Notes: a model not told the origin generated them from the letters alone. Shown: positions 12,198-21,309, numbered from the stretch's first letter. The stretch is DNA of 64,000 nt from Streptomyces sp. AM 4-1-1 (GCF_029167625.1 NZ_CP119145.1:3534001-3598000); one strand, 5' to 3'. Made by a program: numbers and translations.

Positions 12198-13505
12198 TCA
12201 GATCCGGGTCAGGGCCCAGATGCCGACCGCGAAACAGATCAGCGCCACCAGCAGAACCGGGACCGCCACCTTCGGGGGCGGTCCCGGCCGCGTCCGCGAG
12301 GGCCGGACAGCGGACCCGGGCGCGGGGTGCGGTCCGATGGCGGGGGCCGGTTCGTACGGTGGCGGAGCCGCAGGAGCCATGGGTGAGGTGACGGGGGTGG
12401 CGAAGGGGGTGGCCGTCTGGGGGGTGGAGGACATCGGGTGGGTCGGCTGCGTCGGCAGGGGTACCGGGGGTGCCGGGACGGGCGACCGCGGAGGGGACGG
12501 CTGCGGAGTTGAGGACTGCGGAGTGGGCGACTGTCGAGGCGGCGGGGCGAGGTGGAAACTGCCGGTCTCGGACATCGAAGCGGGCCGGTACGGGGTCTGT
12601 TGGTGCGCGGGGGCCGGGTGAGGTGCGAGCGGGCCGTCGGGGCCGAAGCCGGCGGGCAGGGGGCCGATCTGGTCGAAGACCTCCACGGTCTCCTCGTCCG
12701 GGCCCGGCTCGGGCAGCATGTCGACCGCCGCGGTCAGCGCCTTGCGCGCGCCCGTGGCAGTCCGGAACCGGGCCTGCGGGTCCGGTTGCAGCAGCCCGGC
12801 GATGACCTGCCACAGCGGCTCGGAAATGCCCTCCGGAGCGCTGGGAGTGCCGTGCGAGGCGAAGTGCTCGATGAGCGCCCGGGAGTCGGGTTTGCGGCCC
12901 TGGAGGAGGTAGAGAGCCACGAGACCGACGGCGAAGAGGTCCGCGGGGAAGTCGGGCTCCGCCCCCATCATCTGCTCGGGCGCGAAGTAACCGGGCGTGC
13001 CCACCACGTAGTTGGTCTCGGTGAGCCGGGGCTCACCCTTGCGCATCGATATACCGAAGTCGGAGAGGCGCAGATGCGGCCGTCCCGGACCCGTCGCCTC
13101 CATGAGGATGTTGGCGGGCTTGATGTCACGGTGCACGACACCCTCCGCGTGCACGGTCGACAGTCCGGACAGCAGCTGGTCGAGCAGGGTGCAGACGAAG
13201 CGGGGAGGCAACGGGCCGTAGTCGCCGATGACATGGGCGAGCGAGCCGCCACTCACCAGGTCCATGGTGAACAGGACCTTGTCGTCGTCGGCGGCCCAGC
13301 TCGCGGGCGCGAGGACGTGCGGATGCTCGATCCGGAGAGCCTGTTCGCGGACGAAGCGCAGCAGCGTGTGCGCATCGCTCTGCTGAAGGACCTTGGCCGC
13401 CACGTAGCGGCGACGGCGGTGGTCCCAGGCCCGCCAGACGGCACCGACCCCACCGCGCCCGATCGGATCGATCAGCTCGTACCGACCGGCGAAGACCTCA
13501 CCCAT
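12198..13505 (-). CDS. Membrane-anchored Ser/Thr protein kinase
   Basis: Hanks-type kinase of 435 residues. The Gly-rich loop IGRGGVGAVW is at 15-24, the ATP lysine is in VAAK at about 38, the catalytic loop HRDIKPAN is at 125-132, DFG is at 149-151, and GTPGYFAPEQ marks the activation segment, so all catalytic residues are present. A Pro/Ser/Thr-rich linker (about 275-405) leads to one C-terminal membrane helix (VAVPVLLVALICFAVGIWAL) with only a few residues outside, so the kinase lacks an external sensor domain. It lies in the same position as SCO3860 of S. coelicolor, as far as I recall. Substrates cannot be told from sequence. Confidence 0.92.
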   Translation of the reverse strand: MGEVFAGRYELIDPIGRGGVGAVWRAWDHRRRRYVAAKVLQQSDAHTLLRFVREQALRIEHPHVLAPASWAADDDKVLFTMDLVSGGSLAHVIGDYGPLPPRFVCTLLDQLLSGLSTVHAEGVVHRDIKPANILMEATGPGRPHLRLSDFGISMRKGEPRLTETNYVVGTPGYFAPEQMMGAEPDFPADLFAVGLVALYLLQGRKPDSRALIEHFASHGTPSAPEGISEPLWQVIAGLLQPDPQARFRTATGARKALTAAVDMLPEPGPDEETVEVFDQIGPLPAGFGPDGPLAPHPAPAHQQTPYRPASMSETGSFHLAPPPRQSPTPQSSTPQPSPPRSPVPAPPVPLPTQPTHPMSSTPQTATPFATPVTSPMAPAAPPPYEPAPAIGPHPAPGSAVRPSRTRPGPPPKVAVPVLLVALICFAVGIWALTRI

Positions 13506-13669
13506 TGCGCTGCGCCCGCTCCCCGTCCTCTGTCGGCCGTGCCCGGAGCCTTCCGGGCACGGCCGGTGACCGCGATCTGATTCCGCTCACCGGTACCGGT
13601 GCTCCCCTCCGTATCGCACCGGTGTTCCACTTTCTCGCCGTTCGGCCGTCCTGCCGGTCCGTACCGGCT

Positions 13670-14218
13670 TCAGTTCTGGTGTCCCTCGTAGTGCGCGACC
13701 GCGTCGGCGGTGCGGCCGGCGCCGTACACCTTCAGGAACTCTGCCAGCTCGGGATGGGTCGGGGCGAGGGCGTCGGCGGCGTCGATGATGTCACCGGCCG
13801 CCGCGACGGACCGCAGGAGCGACTGGATCTCCCGGACCACCCGGCGGACGGTGGGCGCTCCGCCGGTGGCCGAGGTCTGGCCGGAGTTGGTGAGCACGGA
13901 GCCGCCCTGGGACTTCTTGATCTCCGTCATCCGGTCGGTGGCCTCTCCCGCGCTGACGCTGCCGTCGGCGACCTGGCTCGCCAGCTCCTGAAGGGCCTGG
14001 ACACGCTGTACGACGGCGGGGTTGCCGATCTTGGCACGCTGACCGCTCATCAGCTGGGACAGCATGGGCGCGGACAGTCCGAGGACGGCGGCGAGCCGGG
14101 CCTGGTTCAGGCCGAGGTCGTCGATCAACCGACGAAACAGCGCCCCCAGCGGCTCTCCGTACCAACTGCGCTGGAGCTCCCGGGCTCTTGCCGTTGCCTC
14201 TTGTTGCGCTGCGTCCAT
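13670..14218 (-). CDS. XRE-type helix-turn-helix DNA-binding protein
   Basis: A 182-residue protein. The HTH (LNQARLAAVLGLSAPMLSQL) lies at about 36-56 and is followed by an alpha-helical region that probably dimerises. I chose the ATG at 14218 because GGGGAG lies six bases upstream; the frame stays open 35 codons further but with no ribosome binding site. It is likely a transcription regulator of the conserved origin-proximal block. The target is unknown. Confidence 0.85.
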   Translation of the reverse strand: MDAAQQEATARARELQRSWYGEPLGALFRRLIDDLGLNQARLAAVLGLSAPMLSQLMSGQRAKIGNPAVVQRVQALQELASQVADGSVSAGEATDRMTEIKKSQGGSVLTNSGQTSATGGAPTVRRVVREIQSLLRSVAAAGDIIDAADALAPTHPELAEFLKVYGAGRTADAVAHYEGHQN

Positions 14219-14387
14219 GGCGTCTCCCCTTCGCTGCGGCTTCGCTGCTGCGAACCTCGACGAGCATCTTACGGAGAGTGGTCGCCCACGGGGAGCCCTC
14301 GGCCTGGTGTGGGATTCCGGCATCGACCCGGTAGTCTGGTCCGCGACGGTTGCCGAGGCGCTGGGGCGTCGGGTGCTGTCCTTCCTC

Positions 14388-14460
14388 GGGGCCTTAGCTC
14401 AGTTGGTAGAGCGCTGTCTTTGCATGGCAGATGTCAGGGGTTCGACTCCCCTAGGCTCCA
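14388..14460 (+). tRNA. tRNA-Ala (TGC anticodon)
   Basis: A 73-base cloverleaf. Acceptor arms GGGGCCT and AGGCTCC include the G3-U70 pair that is the alanine identity element. The anticodon loop TTTGCAT carries TGC. CCA is not encoded. It marks the left edge of the accessory region and could be an integration site, but I found no second copy of its 3' end in the window. Confidence 0.97.
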
Positions 14461-14465
14461 CGTCT

Positions 14466-14509
14466 GAAAGCCCTCTCGACTTGCGGAAACGCTGGTCAGG
14501 AGGGCTTTC
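14466..14509 (+). terminator. Terminator after tRNA-Ala
   Basis: GAAAGCCCT and AGGGCTTTC form a 9-bp perfect stem with a 26-base loop, starting six bases after the tRNA. Confidence 0.7.
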
Positions 14510-14762
14510 TCCATGCCTGGCGATGGTCGGCCCGCGCGGCCCAGGACGCCCTGGGCGGAGCGCGGTTGTCCGGGGCCGTGGTCACGCACCATGGACCGGT
14601 CGCCTTTCACGGTGCCGTCGGCGCTGTCGATGCCGCCCTCCCCGATCTGAACCAGCGCGGGGGCCCCGGTGAACCCGGCTACGGGGGAGAAACCGGGTCA
14701 GCCTCCGTGTCGCCGGGGCCTGGCGTTGTCCGCATGAGCCGGCGGGTGCGGTCTCTCTTGTG

Positions 14763-15149
14763 CTACTGGAGCTGAGCCTCGAAGACCGACCGGTTGAAGT
14801 ATGCCTTCGCCTCGCGAATCAGCCCCGTTTCACCGATCTCGTAGACATTGATGCCGGCCCAGTTGACCGACTTGCCGTCGAGCGAGACGGCGGCCCCGCG
14901 CCAGGAGACGGCCACGGAGTTACCGACGATGTGGGCCTCGGTGGGGGTCAGGCCCAGGAAGGGATCGAAGCTGGGGATCACCGACTTGACGAAAGCCCGG
15001 ATGGCCTCGCGGCCCTCGATCGGGTCCGCGCCGACCGGGTCGTGGAACGTCGCGTGCTCCTCGAACGCGTCGGCCCAGGCATCCGCGTCCCCCTTCTGGG
15101 ATGCGGTGAAGAACTGCAGGACGGACTTGGGCATGGCGGGGAATGTCAT
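14763..15149 (-). CDS. NTF2-like / SnoaL-type protein
   Basis: A 128-residue single-domain protein of the NTF2-like (SnoaL/ketosteroid isomerase-like) superfamily: the N-terminal helix with FFTASQKGDADAWADAFEEH, the HDPVGADPIEGREAIRAFV stretch and the conserved beta-sheet with NWAGINVYEIGETGLI. Such proteins act as small isomerases, hydrolases or cyclases, and the substrate cannot be read from the fold. It is downstream of the MFS gene on the same strand, 63 bases away, so the two may be co-transcribed. Confidence 0.8.
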   Translation of the reverse strand: MTFPAMPKSVLQFFTASQKGDADAWADAFEEHATFHDPVGADPIEGREAIRAFVKSVIPSFDPFLGLTPTEAHIVGNSVAVSWRGAAVSLDGKSVNWAGINVYEIGETGLIREAKAYFNRSVFEAQLQ

Positions 15150-15212
15150 GGGTCTCTTTCTCTCTTGATGGGGCGTCCGGCGGATGCGAGGAGTGTGTCG
15201 GGCCCCTGCGGG

Positions 15213-16466
15213 TCAGCCGACGGCACTCTCGGTGTGGTGGTCGTAGCGGCGAGCGGCGGGCAGTACGGCGAGTCCGGCCAGGGCCAGCACGCCCTGCACG
15301 GTGCAGACGCCGCTCCAGCCGTAGGCGCCGTAGCAGGCGCTGGCGAGAGCCGCGGAGACAGCCCCACTGAGGAACACCGCGACCATGTAGACGGTGTTGG
15401 CGCGGCTGCGGGCCTCGGGGAGGTAGGAGAAGATCCTGGCCTGGTTGGCGATCTGGCTCCACTGCACGGCGACGTTCACCAGCACGATCGCCATGATCAT
15501 GAAGGCCGGGGTGCTGCCCCCCAGCGCGTAGGCCCCGCTTGAGACGAGGGCGAGTACGAGCGAGGCGGCGATGATCGGGCTCGCTCCCCGGCGATCGACG
15601 AACCGGCCTGCCCAGGGAGCGGCGAAGGCTCCCGCGAGGCCGAGCAGTCCGAAGAGGCCGGCCGTCGCGCTGCTGTATCCGTACGGCTCGCCGGTGAGGA
15701 CCAGGACGAGCGTGGCCCACGTGGCGGTGTACGCGCCGAAGAGCGCGCCGTGCAGCAGGCAGGCGTGCCGCAGCGCGGGCTCCTGGCGCAGCAGTCGGGG
15801 CAGCGAGATCAGCAGATCTCGGTAGGGCATGGCGGGCCGGGCCGACTCGCGGGGCAGCAGCAGCAGGGTGATCAGGCCGGTGAGGGCGGTCAGGACGGCG
15901 GCGAGGATGTAGACCGCGCGCCAGCCGAACGCCTCGCCCACGAGGCCACCGATGACGCGGGAGCCGATGATGCCGCTCATCAGGCCGATCTGCACGTTGG
16001 CGACGATCGAGGCCCGTTTCTCGGGCGGTGCGAGCTCGGAGGCCAGAGGCACCAGGACCTGGGGCACGACGGTGGCGCAACCGATCAGCGCGGCCGCCGC
16101 GGCGAGCACCGACAGGCCGGGTGCGGCGGCGGCGATCAGCAGCATGAGGACGGTGGCCGCGAGCATGGCCGTCAGCAGCGGACGCCGGCGGCGCACGTCG
16201 CCGAGCGGGACCAGGAAGAGGATGCCCGCGGCGTACCCGAACTGCGCGCAGGTGACCACGATCCCGGCTGCTGAGTCCGAGATGCCCAGGTTCCGGGCGA
16301 ACAGGTCGAGGAGGGGCTGCGCCAGGTAGACGTTGGCGACGGTGGCGCCGCTGCAGACCGCCATCATCAGGAACAGGGCGGGGTGGACGGCGGGGCCCGA
16401 CGGGTCCTTGGTGAGGCGGGCCGGTCCCGGGGCGGCCGGCGCGGGGGCGGTGTCCGATTCGGACAT
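15213..16466 (-). CDS. MFS exporter (DHA1-like)
   Basis: Twelve-helix major facilitator protein of 417 residues starting MSESDTAPAPAAPG. The helix 2-3 loop GDVRRRRPLLTAML is the typical motif A region, and the protein resembles AraJ-type drug efflux carriers. The start at 16466 has AGGGAA upstream; the frame continues upstream without a stop into the fragment of a dead aldo/keto reductase gene, which gives a misleadingly long open frame. The substrate is unknown. The divergent TetR gene and its palindrome are candidates for its control. Confidence 0.85.
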   Translation of the reverse strand: MSESDTAPAPAAPGPARLTKDPSGPAVHPALFLMMAVCSGATVANVYLAQPLLDLFARNLGISDSAAGIVVTCAQFGYAAGILFLVPLGDVRRRRPLLTAMLAATVLMLLIAAAAPGLSVLAAAAALIGCATVVPQVLVPLASELAPPEKRASIVANVQIGLMSGIIGSRVIGGLVGEAFGWRAVYILAAVLTALTGLITLLLLPRESARPAMPYRDLLISLPRLLRQEPALRHACLLHGALFGAYTATWATLVLVLTGEPYGYSSATAGLFGLLGLAGAFAAPWAGRFVDRRGASPIIAASLVLALVSSGAYALGGSTPAFMIMAIVLVNVAVQWSQIANQARIFSYLPEARSRANTVYMVAVFLSGAVSAALASACYGAYGWSGVCTVQGVLALAGLAVLPAARRYDHHTESAVG

Positions 16467-16574
16467 GGGATTCCCTAGGTGTCGAGATCGGGTGGGGGTG
16501 GAAGCGCCGGTGCCGGCCCTGCTTGTCAGTCGTGGAAGGCGGCGATGGCGGATCTCTCCTCGTTGGACATCGGC

Positions 16575-16730
16575 GGGGCGGTTCAGCGGGATCTGGATGA
16601 CGTCGACGATTCCCGAGCGCATGGCCGCCTCCAGATCGGTGATGGTGCCGCCGCCGAAGGCGCCGTCGCGCCAGAAGGTGGCCCCGATCAGCCCGGTCCG
16701 GCCTCGCTCGCGCTCCTGGACGGCGCCGGT
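16575..16730 (-). pseudogene. Aldo/keto reductase fragment
   Basis: The minus-strand frame reads LIGATFWRDGAFGGGTITDL then EAAMRSGIVDVIQIPLN, which matches an internal segment of aldo/keto reductases. A TGA stop is immediately upstream (16731-16733) and no start is present. Only about 50 residues remain, against some 300 in the family, so this is a relic. It is in frame with the MFS gene downstream but is separated from its start by about 100 bases of unrelated sequence. Confidence 0.7.
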
Positions 16731-16780
16731 TCATGGCTGGCGTCTCCGTTCCCGGAGATTCGGGGAAGCTCATGGGTGCC

Positions 16781-16806
16781 ATTTAAACCAACCGGTTGGT
16801 TTAAAT
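16781..16806. promoter_or_regulatory. Perfect 26-bp palindrome, likely TetR operator
   Basis: The two halves ATTTAAACCAACC and GGTTGGTTTAAAT match exactly around an ACCGGT centre. A degenerate second copy (TCAACCGGACGGTTTG) follows at about 16806-16821. The AT-rich arms and the location 108 bases before the TetR start fit an operator for that protein. The protein and operator have not been shown to bind. Confidence 0.8.
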
Positions 16807-16913
16807 CAACCGGACGGTTTGGTCAGGGCCTGTTCGTAGATCTGTGCCATGCCTGAACGGCTCGCTGGGGGCGGGCACTATGTGACGTCAGCCGTTCAAG
16901 GAGGAACCGACGA

Positions 16914-17501
16914 GTGAGCTCACGCTCGGAGCAGACGAGAAACCGCATCTACGAGGCCGCGCTGGAGGAGTTCGCCCGTGTCGGCGTCGCGGGAGCGCGC
17001 GTCGACCGCATCGCGCAGGCGGCCCAGGCCAACAAACAGGCCATCTACCTCTATTACGGGGACAAGGACACGCTCTTCTCCACCGTCCTGGGCCGCGCCC
17101 TCGACGAGCTGGCCGAGGCCGTGCCGCCCTCGTCCGGGGCCGGTGAGGTCGCCGACTACATCGACCGGCTCTTCACCTACCACCAGGAGCATCCGTCGAT
17201 CCTGCGGCTGCTGCTGTGGGAGGCGCTGGAGTACCCCAAGGTGCCCGTGCCCGACGAGGTATCCCGTACGGCCCACTACCAGGAGAAGGCGAGATCGGTC
17301 GGCGACATGGGGGCGTTCGCGGGCCCGGGCGGAAAGGGCCTGGACTCCCGGGCCGCGCTGCTGCTCTTCACGGGCCTGGTCGGCTGGCCGCTGGCCGTTC
17401 CGCAGGTCACCCGCATGATCATGGGCGACGATCCGGAAGCCCTCGACCGGGTCAAGCAGGCCGCTGTCGCCGCCGCTCAGGCGATCGCCGGCCAAGCCTG
17501 A
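16914..17501 (+). CDS. TetR family transcriptional regulator
   Basis: A 195-residue regulator. The N-terminal HTH is at about 10-55 (RNRIYEAALEEFARVGVAGA then RVDRIAQAAQANKQAIYLYY) and a C-terminal ligand domain follows. GTG at 16914 has an AAGGAGGAA site. The 26-bp palindrome at 16781-16806 is the obvious operator. It probably controls itself and the divergent MFS/SnoaL pair, acting as a repressor released by a small molecule. The ligand is unknown. Confidence 0.92.
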   Translation: MSSRSEQTRNRIYEAALEEFARVGVAGARVDRIAQAAQANKQAIYLYYGDKDTLFSTVLGRALDELAEAVPPSSGAGEVADYIDRLFTYHQEHPSILRLLLWEALEYPKVPVPDEVSRTAHYQEKARSVGDMGAFAGPGGKGLDSRAALLLFTGLVGWPLAVPQVTRMIMGDDPEALDRVKQAAVAAAQAIAGQA

Positions 17502-17517
17502 GCCCCCGGCGGACGCG

Positions 17518-17554
17518 CGCAAGGGCGGCCGGAACCGATCCGGACGCCCTTGCG
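17518..17554 (+). terminator. Terminator after the TetR gene
   Basis: CGCAAGGGCG and CGCCCTTGCG form a 10-bp perfect stem with a 17-base loop, 17 bases after the TetR stop. Confidence 0.7.
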
Positions 17555-17569
17555 TGGTCCGGTCCCGGG

Positions 17570-17828
17570 TCAGCCGGTGGCCAGTCCGAACGGTTTCGGC
17601 GAGATTCTCACCCATGATCCGGTCACGAGCCGCGGGATGATCCCGCACTGTCCGCTCGATCAGGATTCGGTTGCTGTGCACGTCTGCGGAAGGGGCGTCG
17701 GAGCCGAACAGGCAGTGCTCGGGCACCTCCGCGGCTGTCAGGCGCGGCGCCGGTGACACGAATGACGAGCCGAGGTCCAGGTGGAGGTTCGGGATCTCCT
17801 TCACGAGTTCGATGGTCTTCGTGCCCAT
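17570..17828 (-). pseudogene. Amidohydrolase fragment (C-terminal part)
   Basis: The minus-strand frame starting MGTKTIELVKEIPNLHLDLG contains a segment with LFGSDAPSADVHSNRILIER and then MGENLAETVR, which is like the metal-binding C-terminal part of amidohydrolase-2 family enzymes (the conserved SDAP aspartate). About 80 residues remain of a family near 280-350, and the frame runs on into the TetR gene antisense without a proper end. It is a decayed copy. Confidence 0.6.
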
Positions 17829-17834
17829 CGGTGG

Positions 17835-18401
17835 GTACGTCCGGGGCCTCGGAGCCCGGCACTGGGCGGGAGAGGTGCGCCATGAAGGGAGAGCAGGCCA
17901 GGCCCGTGGCCAGGAGAAGGGGGGCGAGGCGCAGCCAGCCGGGGAGGCCCAGGGCCGGCGGGAGCGCGCTCATGATCGCCGGTGACGCCCCCTCGGCCAG
18001 GCCGTGGCCCAGCCGAAGACCCCGGCGTACTGGCCCTGCGCGCCGGCCGGGGCGAGGCCGAAGGAGTACTCGGCCGAGGCCGCGGAGTGCCAGATCTCGC
18101 CGAGGGTGTACGCGGCCGTCCCCGCCGCCAGGAGGAGGACGGCCAGTGGGCTCGGGGGCTTCTCGGCCGGCGCCATCAGGACCAGGCCCGCCGAGATGGC
18201 CACGCCCGCCCACCGCATCGCCCGTCCCGCGGACGGCACGTCGCCGACGCTCCGGCTGAAGCGGACCTGGAGGACGACCACCAGGATCGTGTTCGGGACG
18301 AGCATCGCGGAGGTCGTCCACCGGGGAGCGGCGGTGTGTTCCACGATCCACGGCGGGAGCAGGAACATGGGGACCTGTCGGCGAATGCTCCTCGAAATCA
18401 T
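17835..18401 (-). pseudogene. MFS transporter pseudogene (truncated and frameshifted)
   Basis: The first part, 18401 to about 18015, reads as MFS membrane segments (AISAGLVLMAPAEKPPSPLA, then LGEIWHSAASAEYSFGLAPA) and ends prematurely. Its natural continuation (LGHGLAEGASPAIMSALPPA, then LLLATGLACSPFMAHLSRPV) is in another frame. So there is a frameshift near 18015, and the N-terminal half of the transporter is missing. Together with the neighbouring fragments it shows that this stretch is decaying. Confidence 0.7.
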
Positions 18402-18447
18402 GCCGGGTCATGGGCGGACCGGTGTGCGCGTCTGATCGCCGGGCGTG

Positions 18448-19299
18448 TCAGCCGGTCACCGGCGTGCCCGGGGTCATGTCGTACGCCGTGTGGACCGGGG
18501 CTGGGCGGGTGCCGTCGTTGAGCCGGCGTTCCCACTGGGCGTCCAGTTGTTCGCGGGTCCCGGGTTCCAGCTCGGTGGGCAGCAGGTGGCGGTAGCGGGT
18601 GTCCTCGCCGAGCAGGACCTTGACGGTGGTGTCGTAGACGGGCTCGGGGTCGTACTGCTCGTGCGGGAAGGCCAGCCGGGAGTAGTCGAACAGGCGTTGT
18701 CCGGGGTCGTCGCGCCAGGTCTTCCAGGTCTCGAACATGGTGTCGTTGAAGCCGGTGAGGAAGGGCCCGGGATTGATCGTGGCCACCGTGATCCCGAACT
18801 CGGCGAGCTCCTGGTCGAGGGCGTCCGCGAACGCCTCCACCGCGTGTTTCGAACCGGCGTAGGCGCCCGTGAAGGGGTCCACGGTCAGTCCGGCGACCGA
18901 CGACATGAAGACGATCCTGCCGCTCCGGCGCGCGGCCATCCGCCTGGCGAAACCCTGCGTGAGCAGGATCGGTCCGAAGACGTTGACCTCGAACTGACGG
19001 CGCAGACGGTCGGCGGGGATGTCCACCGTCGAGCCGCCCTCGGAGATGCCCGCGTTGTTGAGCAGCACTTCGACGTCCCACGTCCAGGCGTTCTCCCGGT
19101 CGTCGGGGTCGGTGACGTCCAGTTTCTCGACCCGGAGCTCCGCGCCCCGCTGCTGGGCCGCCGCCCGTATCTCCGAGACCTGGGCGATGATCTCCACGCC
19201 CGCGATCACGTCGTGACCGGCCGAGGCCAGCCGCAGCGCGACCTCCTTGCCGAATCCGGTGCCCGCTCCGGTGATCAGAATCGTTCCTGTTCCCGTCAT
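18448..19299 (-). CDS. Short-chain dehydrogenase/reductase (SDR)
   Basis: Classical SDR of 283 residues. The nucleotide-binding TGAGTGFG is at 10-17, NNAG is at 81-84, the catalytic Ser is in MSSVAG at about 133, and YAGSK gives Tyr147 and Lys151. It has an extra C-terminal region of 40 residues (LLGEDTRYRHLLPTELEPGT) that often shapes the substrate pocket. The substrate is unknown. It ends next to the MFS pseudogene. Confidence 0.9.
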   Translation of the reverse strand: MTGTGTILITGAGTGFGKEVALRLASAGHDVIAGVEIIAQVSEIRAAAQQRGAELRVEKLDVTDPDDRENAWTWDVEVLLNNAGISEGGSTVDIPADRLRRQFEVNVFGPILLTQGFARRMAARRSGRIVFMSSVAGLTVDPFTGAYAGSKHAVEAFADALDQELAEFGITVATINPGPFLTGFNDTMFETWKTWRDDPGQRLFDYSRLAFPHEQYDPEPVYDTTVKVLLGEDTRYRHLLPTELEPGTREQLDAQWERRLNDGTRPAPVHTAYDMTPGTPVTG

Positions 19300-19743
19300 G
19301 CCGGTTCCGCCTTTCCGCGCCGTTTTTGGTGGGTGCGTGTGGGCTTTTCTTGAATATGTGAGTTGTTTCCGTTTGGGGGCTTCACGTGAATTTTAGTGGG
19401 GGTGGGTGATTCCGCGCGCGGGGCAGCGCTGTTCGGCCGGGGGTGACGCGGCGGTGGCGCGGCGGTGGCACGCGCCTTGGGGAACTCCGGTTGGGGGTGC
19501 CACCCCGCCTCCCGCTGCCCGATCTGCGGTTCGCAGGTCAGGCGGCCCTCTGGGGCCCTGGCCCGCGTGGGGGTCCCGCGTGGGGGAGTACGCGAGTCGT
19601 CATCGGAGCCGTATCGATTTCTGTGAAGACATTTGAAACCTTCGCAAAGGTTTGATTTATTGGTCTCCGGTCGAACTATGAGGCGAGTGGTCTCGTTGCC
19701 CGCGCACCCGGCGGGGCGACAACCGGCGACGGGGGGAGTGGCG
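19300..19743. other. AT-rich intergenic region before the sulfotransferase gene
   Basis: Part of this 444-bp gap (19330-19400 and 19615-19670) is less GC-rich than its surroundings, as promoters in this genome tend to be. It contains an inverted repeat at 19636-19653 and a 10-base parS-like core (TTCACGTGAA at 19381-19390) whose outer bases do not match parS. No coding signal was seen. Confidence 0.45.
19636..19653. promoter_or_regulatory. ARE-like inverted repeat upstream of the sulfotransferase gene
   Basis: AAACCTT-CGCA-AAGGTTT, a 7-bp perfect inverted repeat 91 bases before the sulfotransferase start. The ACCTTC string is shared with the two ARE-like sites at 23605 and 27384, so the butyrolactone-type receptors are candidate binders. 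This is inference from sequence likeness. Confidence 0.4.
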
Positions 19744-21051
19744 ATGTGGTCCTCGGAGGGTGTGTTCGTCCCGGACCTGGCGGGGTCGGGTTTCCCGCCT
19801 GGCACGGTGTCAGCGCTGTGGGGGTCCCGTCGTCGGGTCCCGTGCGGTGAGTCGGACGGGGAGCGGAGTGGGGAACGGACCGGCGCGGTGGCCGTGCGGC
19901 GGCGGAGTCGTGCCGGTGGCGGGGCCCTCGATCCGGACGAGCTGCTGGCCGATGCGGGAGCCGCTGTCGGCGCTGTCGCGCGGACGCGGTTCCGGCCCGC
20001 GTTCGAGCGGCTGGTGGAGTCGCTGAACTCCGAGGCCGGGCTGAGCGAGCACGGTGTCGCGGCAGCGCGGCGCAGGCTGCTGGCGGCGCTGGAGCAGCAG
20101 GAGTTGATCGGGCGGCTGGGGCGCCGGCATCCGGAGATCCGGGGGATGGACGTCGTGGCCCCGGTCTTCGTCACCGGGCTGCCCGGCAGTGGGGCCGCGT
20201 TGTTGCAGAACCTGCTGGTCGAACACCCCGGGCTGGACGGCCCGGCGCTCTGGGAGCTGAGCAGCCCGGCGGCGCAACTGTCGCATCCCGGTCGTCGGCG
20301 GTCGTTCATCGACCGGACCCGGCTGCGGGCGGAGGACGCGCGGCGGCCGGTGGCGGGGCGCGGGGTGGGGCAGTTGACCGGGGCCACCCGGCCCGGCGGC
20401 TGCCACCGACTGCTGGAGAACGCCTTCCAGAGCCCGATGCTGTCGGTGCCGTGGCGGGTGCCCGGTTACGCGGCCTGGCTGGAAACACGGGATCTGATGG
20501 ACGCGTACGACTTCCACCGGGAGCAGCTGCGCGCGGTCACCTGGCGGATTCCGGGCTCGACCCTCGTACTGCGTGATCCCTTCCACTCACGCCATCTGCA
20601 CGCGCTCGTGCGGAGTTATCCGGACGCGCGGGTCGTGCGGCTGCACCGCGGGCCGGCGGACGTGGTGTCGGCGAGCGCGGGGATCAGCGCGGCGCGGCGG
20701 GCTCAGGTGTCGGCGGCGGTGAATCCGGTGGAGGTCGGGCGGGAGTGGGTGTCCCGGGTCGAGCGGCACTTCGCGGCGTCGGAGGCGGCGCGGGCGGCGG
20801 TGCCCGGTGAGCGGGTGCTCGACGTCCGGTTCGAAGAGCTGGTGGCGGAACCGGTACGGGTGGTGCGGCGGGTGCTCCGGTTCGCCGGGGTGACGCCGAT
20901 CGCCTCGGTCGACCGCCATGTCGCGGAACTGGCCGGCCGGGTCGGGAACGGGTTGCGGCGGGCGCGGCCTTTCCAGCCGGGCGAATTCGGGCTTTCGCGG
21001 CGGCAGTTGGACGCGCGGTTCGCGGTGTATCGGGCTATGTACGGGGTGTGA
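19744..21051 (+). CDS. Sulfotransferase family protein
   Basis: A 435-residue protein. The PAPS-binding P-loop-like segment VTGLPGSGAALLQNLLVEHP is at about 143-162 (Ser and Gly present but Ala-Ala where most family members have Thr-Thr). The 3'-phosphate site LRDPFHSRHLHALVRSYPDA and VRLHRGPADVVSAS are in the middle, and the C-terminal DVRFEELVAEP follows. These match bacterial sulfotransferases that sulfate small molecules or carbohydrates. I chose ATG at 19744 because GGGGAG lies five bases upstream. The first 60 residues are unusual and rich in Gly, Arg and Ser. The substrate is unknown. Confidence 0.8.
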   Translation: MWSSEGVFVPDLAGSGFPPGTVSALWGSRRRVPCGESDGERSGERTGAVAVRRRSRAGGGALDPDELLADAGAAVGAVARTRFRPAFERLVESLNSEAGLSEHGVAAARRRLLAALEQQELIGRLGRRHPEIRGMDVVAPVFVTGLPGSGAALLQNLLVEHPGLDGPALWELSSPAAQLSHPGRRRSFIDRTRLRAEDARRPVAGRGVGQLTGATRPGGCHRLLENAFQSPMLSVPWRVPGYAAWLETRDLMDAYDFHREQLRAVTWRIPGSTLVLRDPFHSRHLHALVRSYPDARVVRLHRGPADVVSASAGISAARRAQVSAAVNPVEVGREWVSRVERHFAASEAARAAVPGERVLDVRFEELVAEPVRVVRRVLRFAGVTPIASVDRHVAELAGRVGNGLRRARPFQPGEFGLSRRQLDARFAVYRAMYGV

Positions 21052-21200
21052 GGTGCGGGTGTGGGTGTTGGTGCGGGCCTTGGTGCGGGGAGGTCGTTGG
21101 GGGTGGTGGGCGGTGCTGGTGGTGGGTGGTGAGTGGTAGGCGGTGCTGCTGGTGGGTGGTGCTGGTGATGGTTCGTGGTGACTGTTCGTTCGTTGATTCC

Positions 21201-21296
21201 GCAGTTTGTGTGCCGTAGTTCGTGTCCCGCATTTCGTGTGCCCGTAGTTCGTGTCCCCGTAGTCCGTGTGTCCGTAGTCCGTGTGTTCGCGGTCCT
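21201..21296 (+). repeat. Short tandem repeats, 14-16 bp units
   Basis: About six degenerate copies of a GTAGTTCGTGTCCC-like unit precede the StrR-like gene. They follow a G/T-rich stretch (21040-21180) built from GGTGGTG-like words. This could be an untranslated leader or a recent expansion; no function is evident. Confidence 0.6.
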
Positions 21297-21309
21297 TGGA
21301 AGGTGAATC

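Noticed and set aside
14388..14460. attB/attL site at tRNA-Ala
   Set aside because: No integrase gene and no second copy of the tRNA 3' end were found in the window.
19381..19390. Fourth parS site (TTCACGTGAA)
   Set aside because: Only the inner ten bases match; the outer G/T and A/C positions of GTTTCACGTGAAAC differ, so it is at best degenerate.
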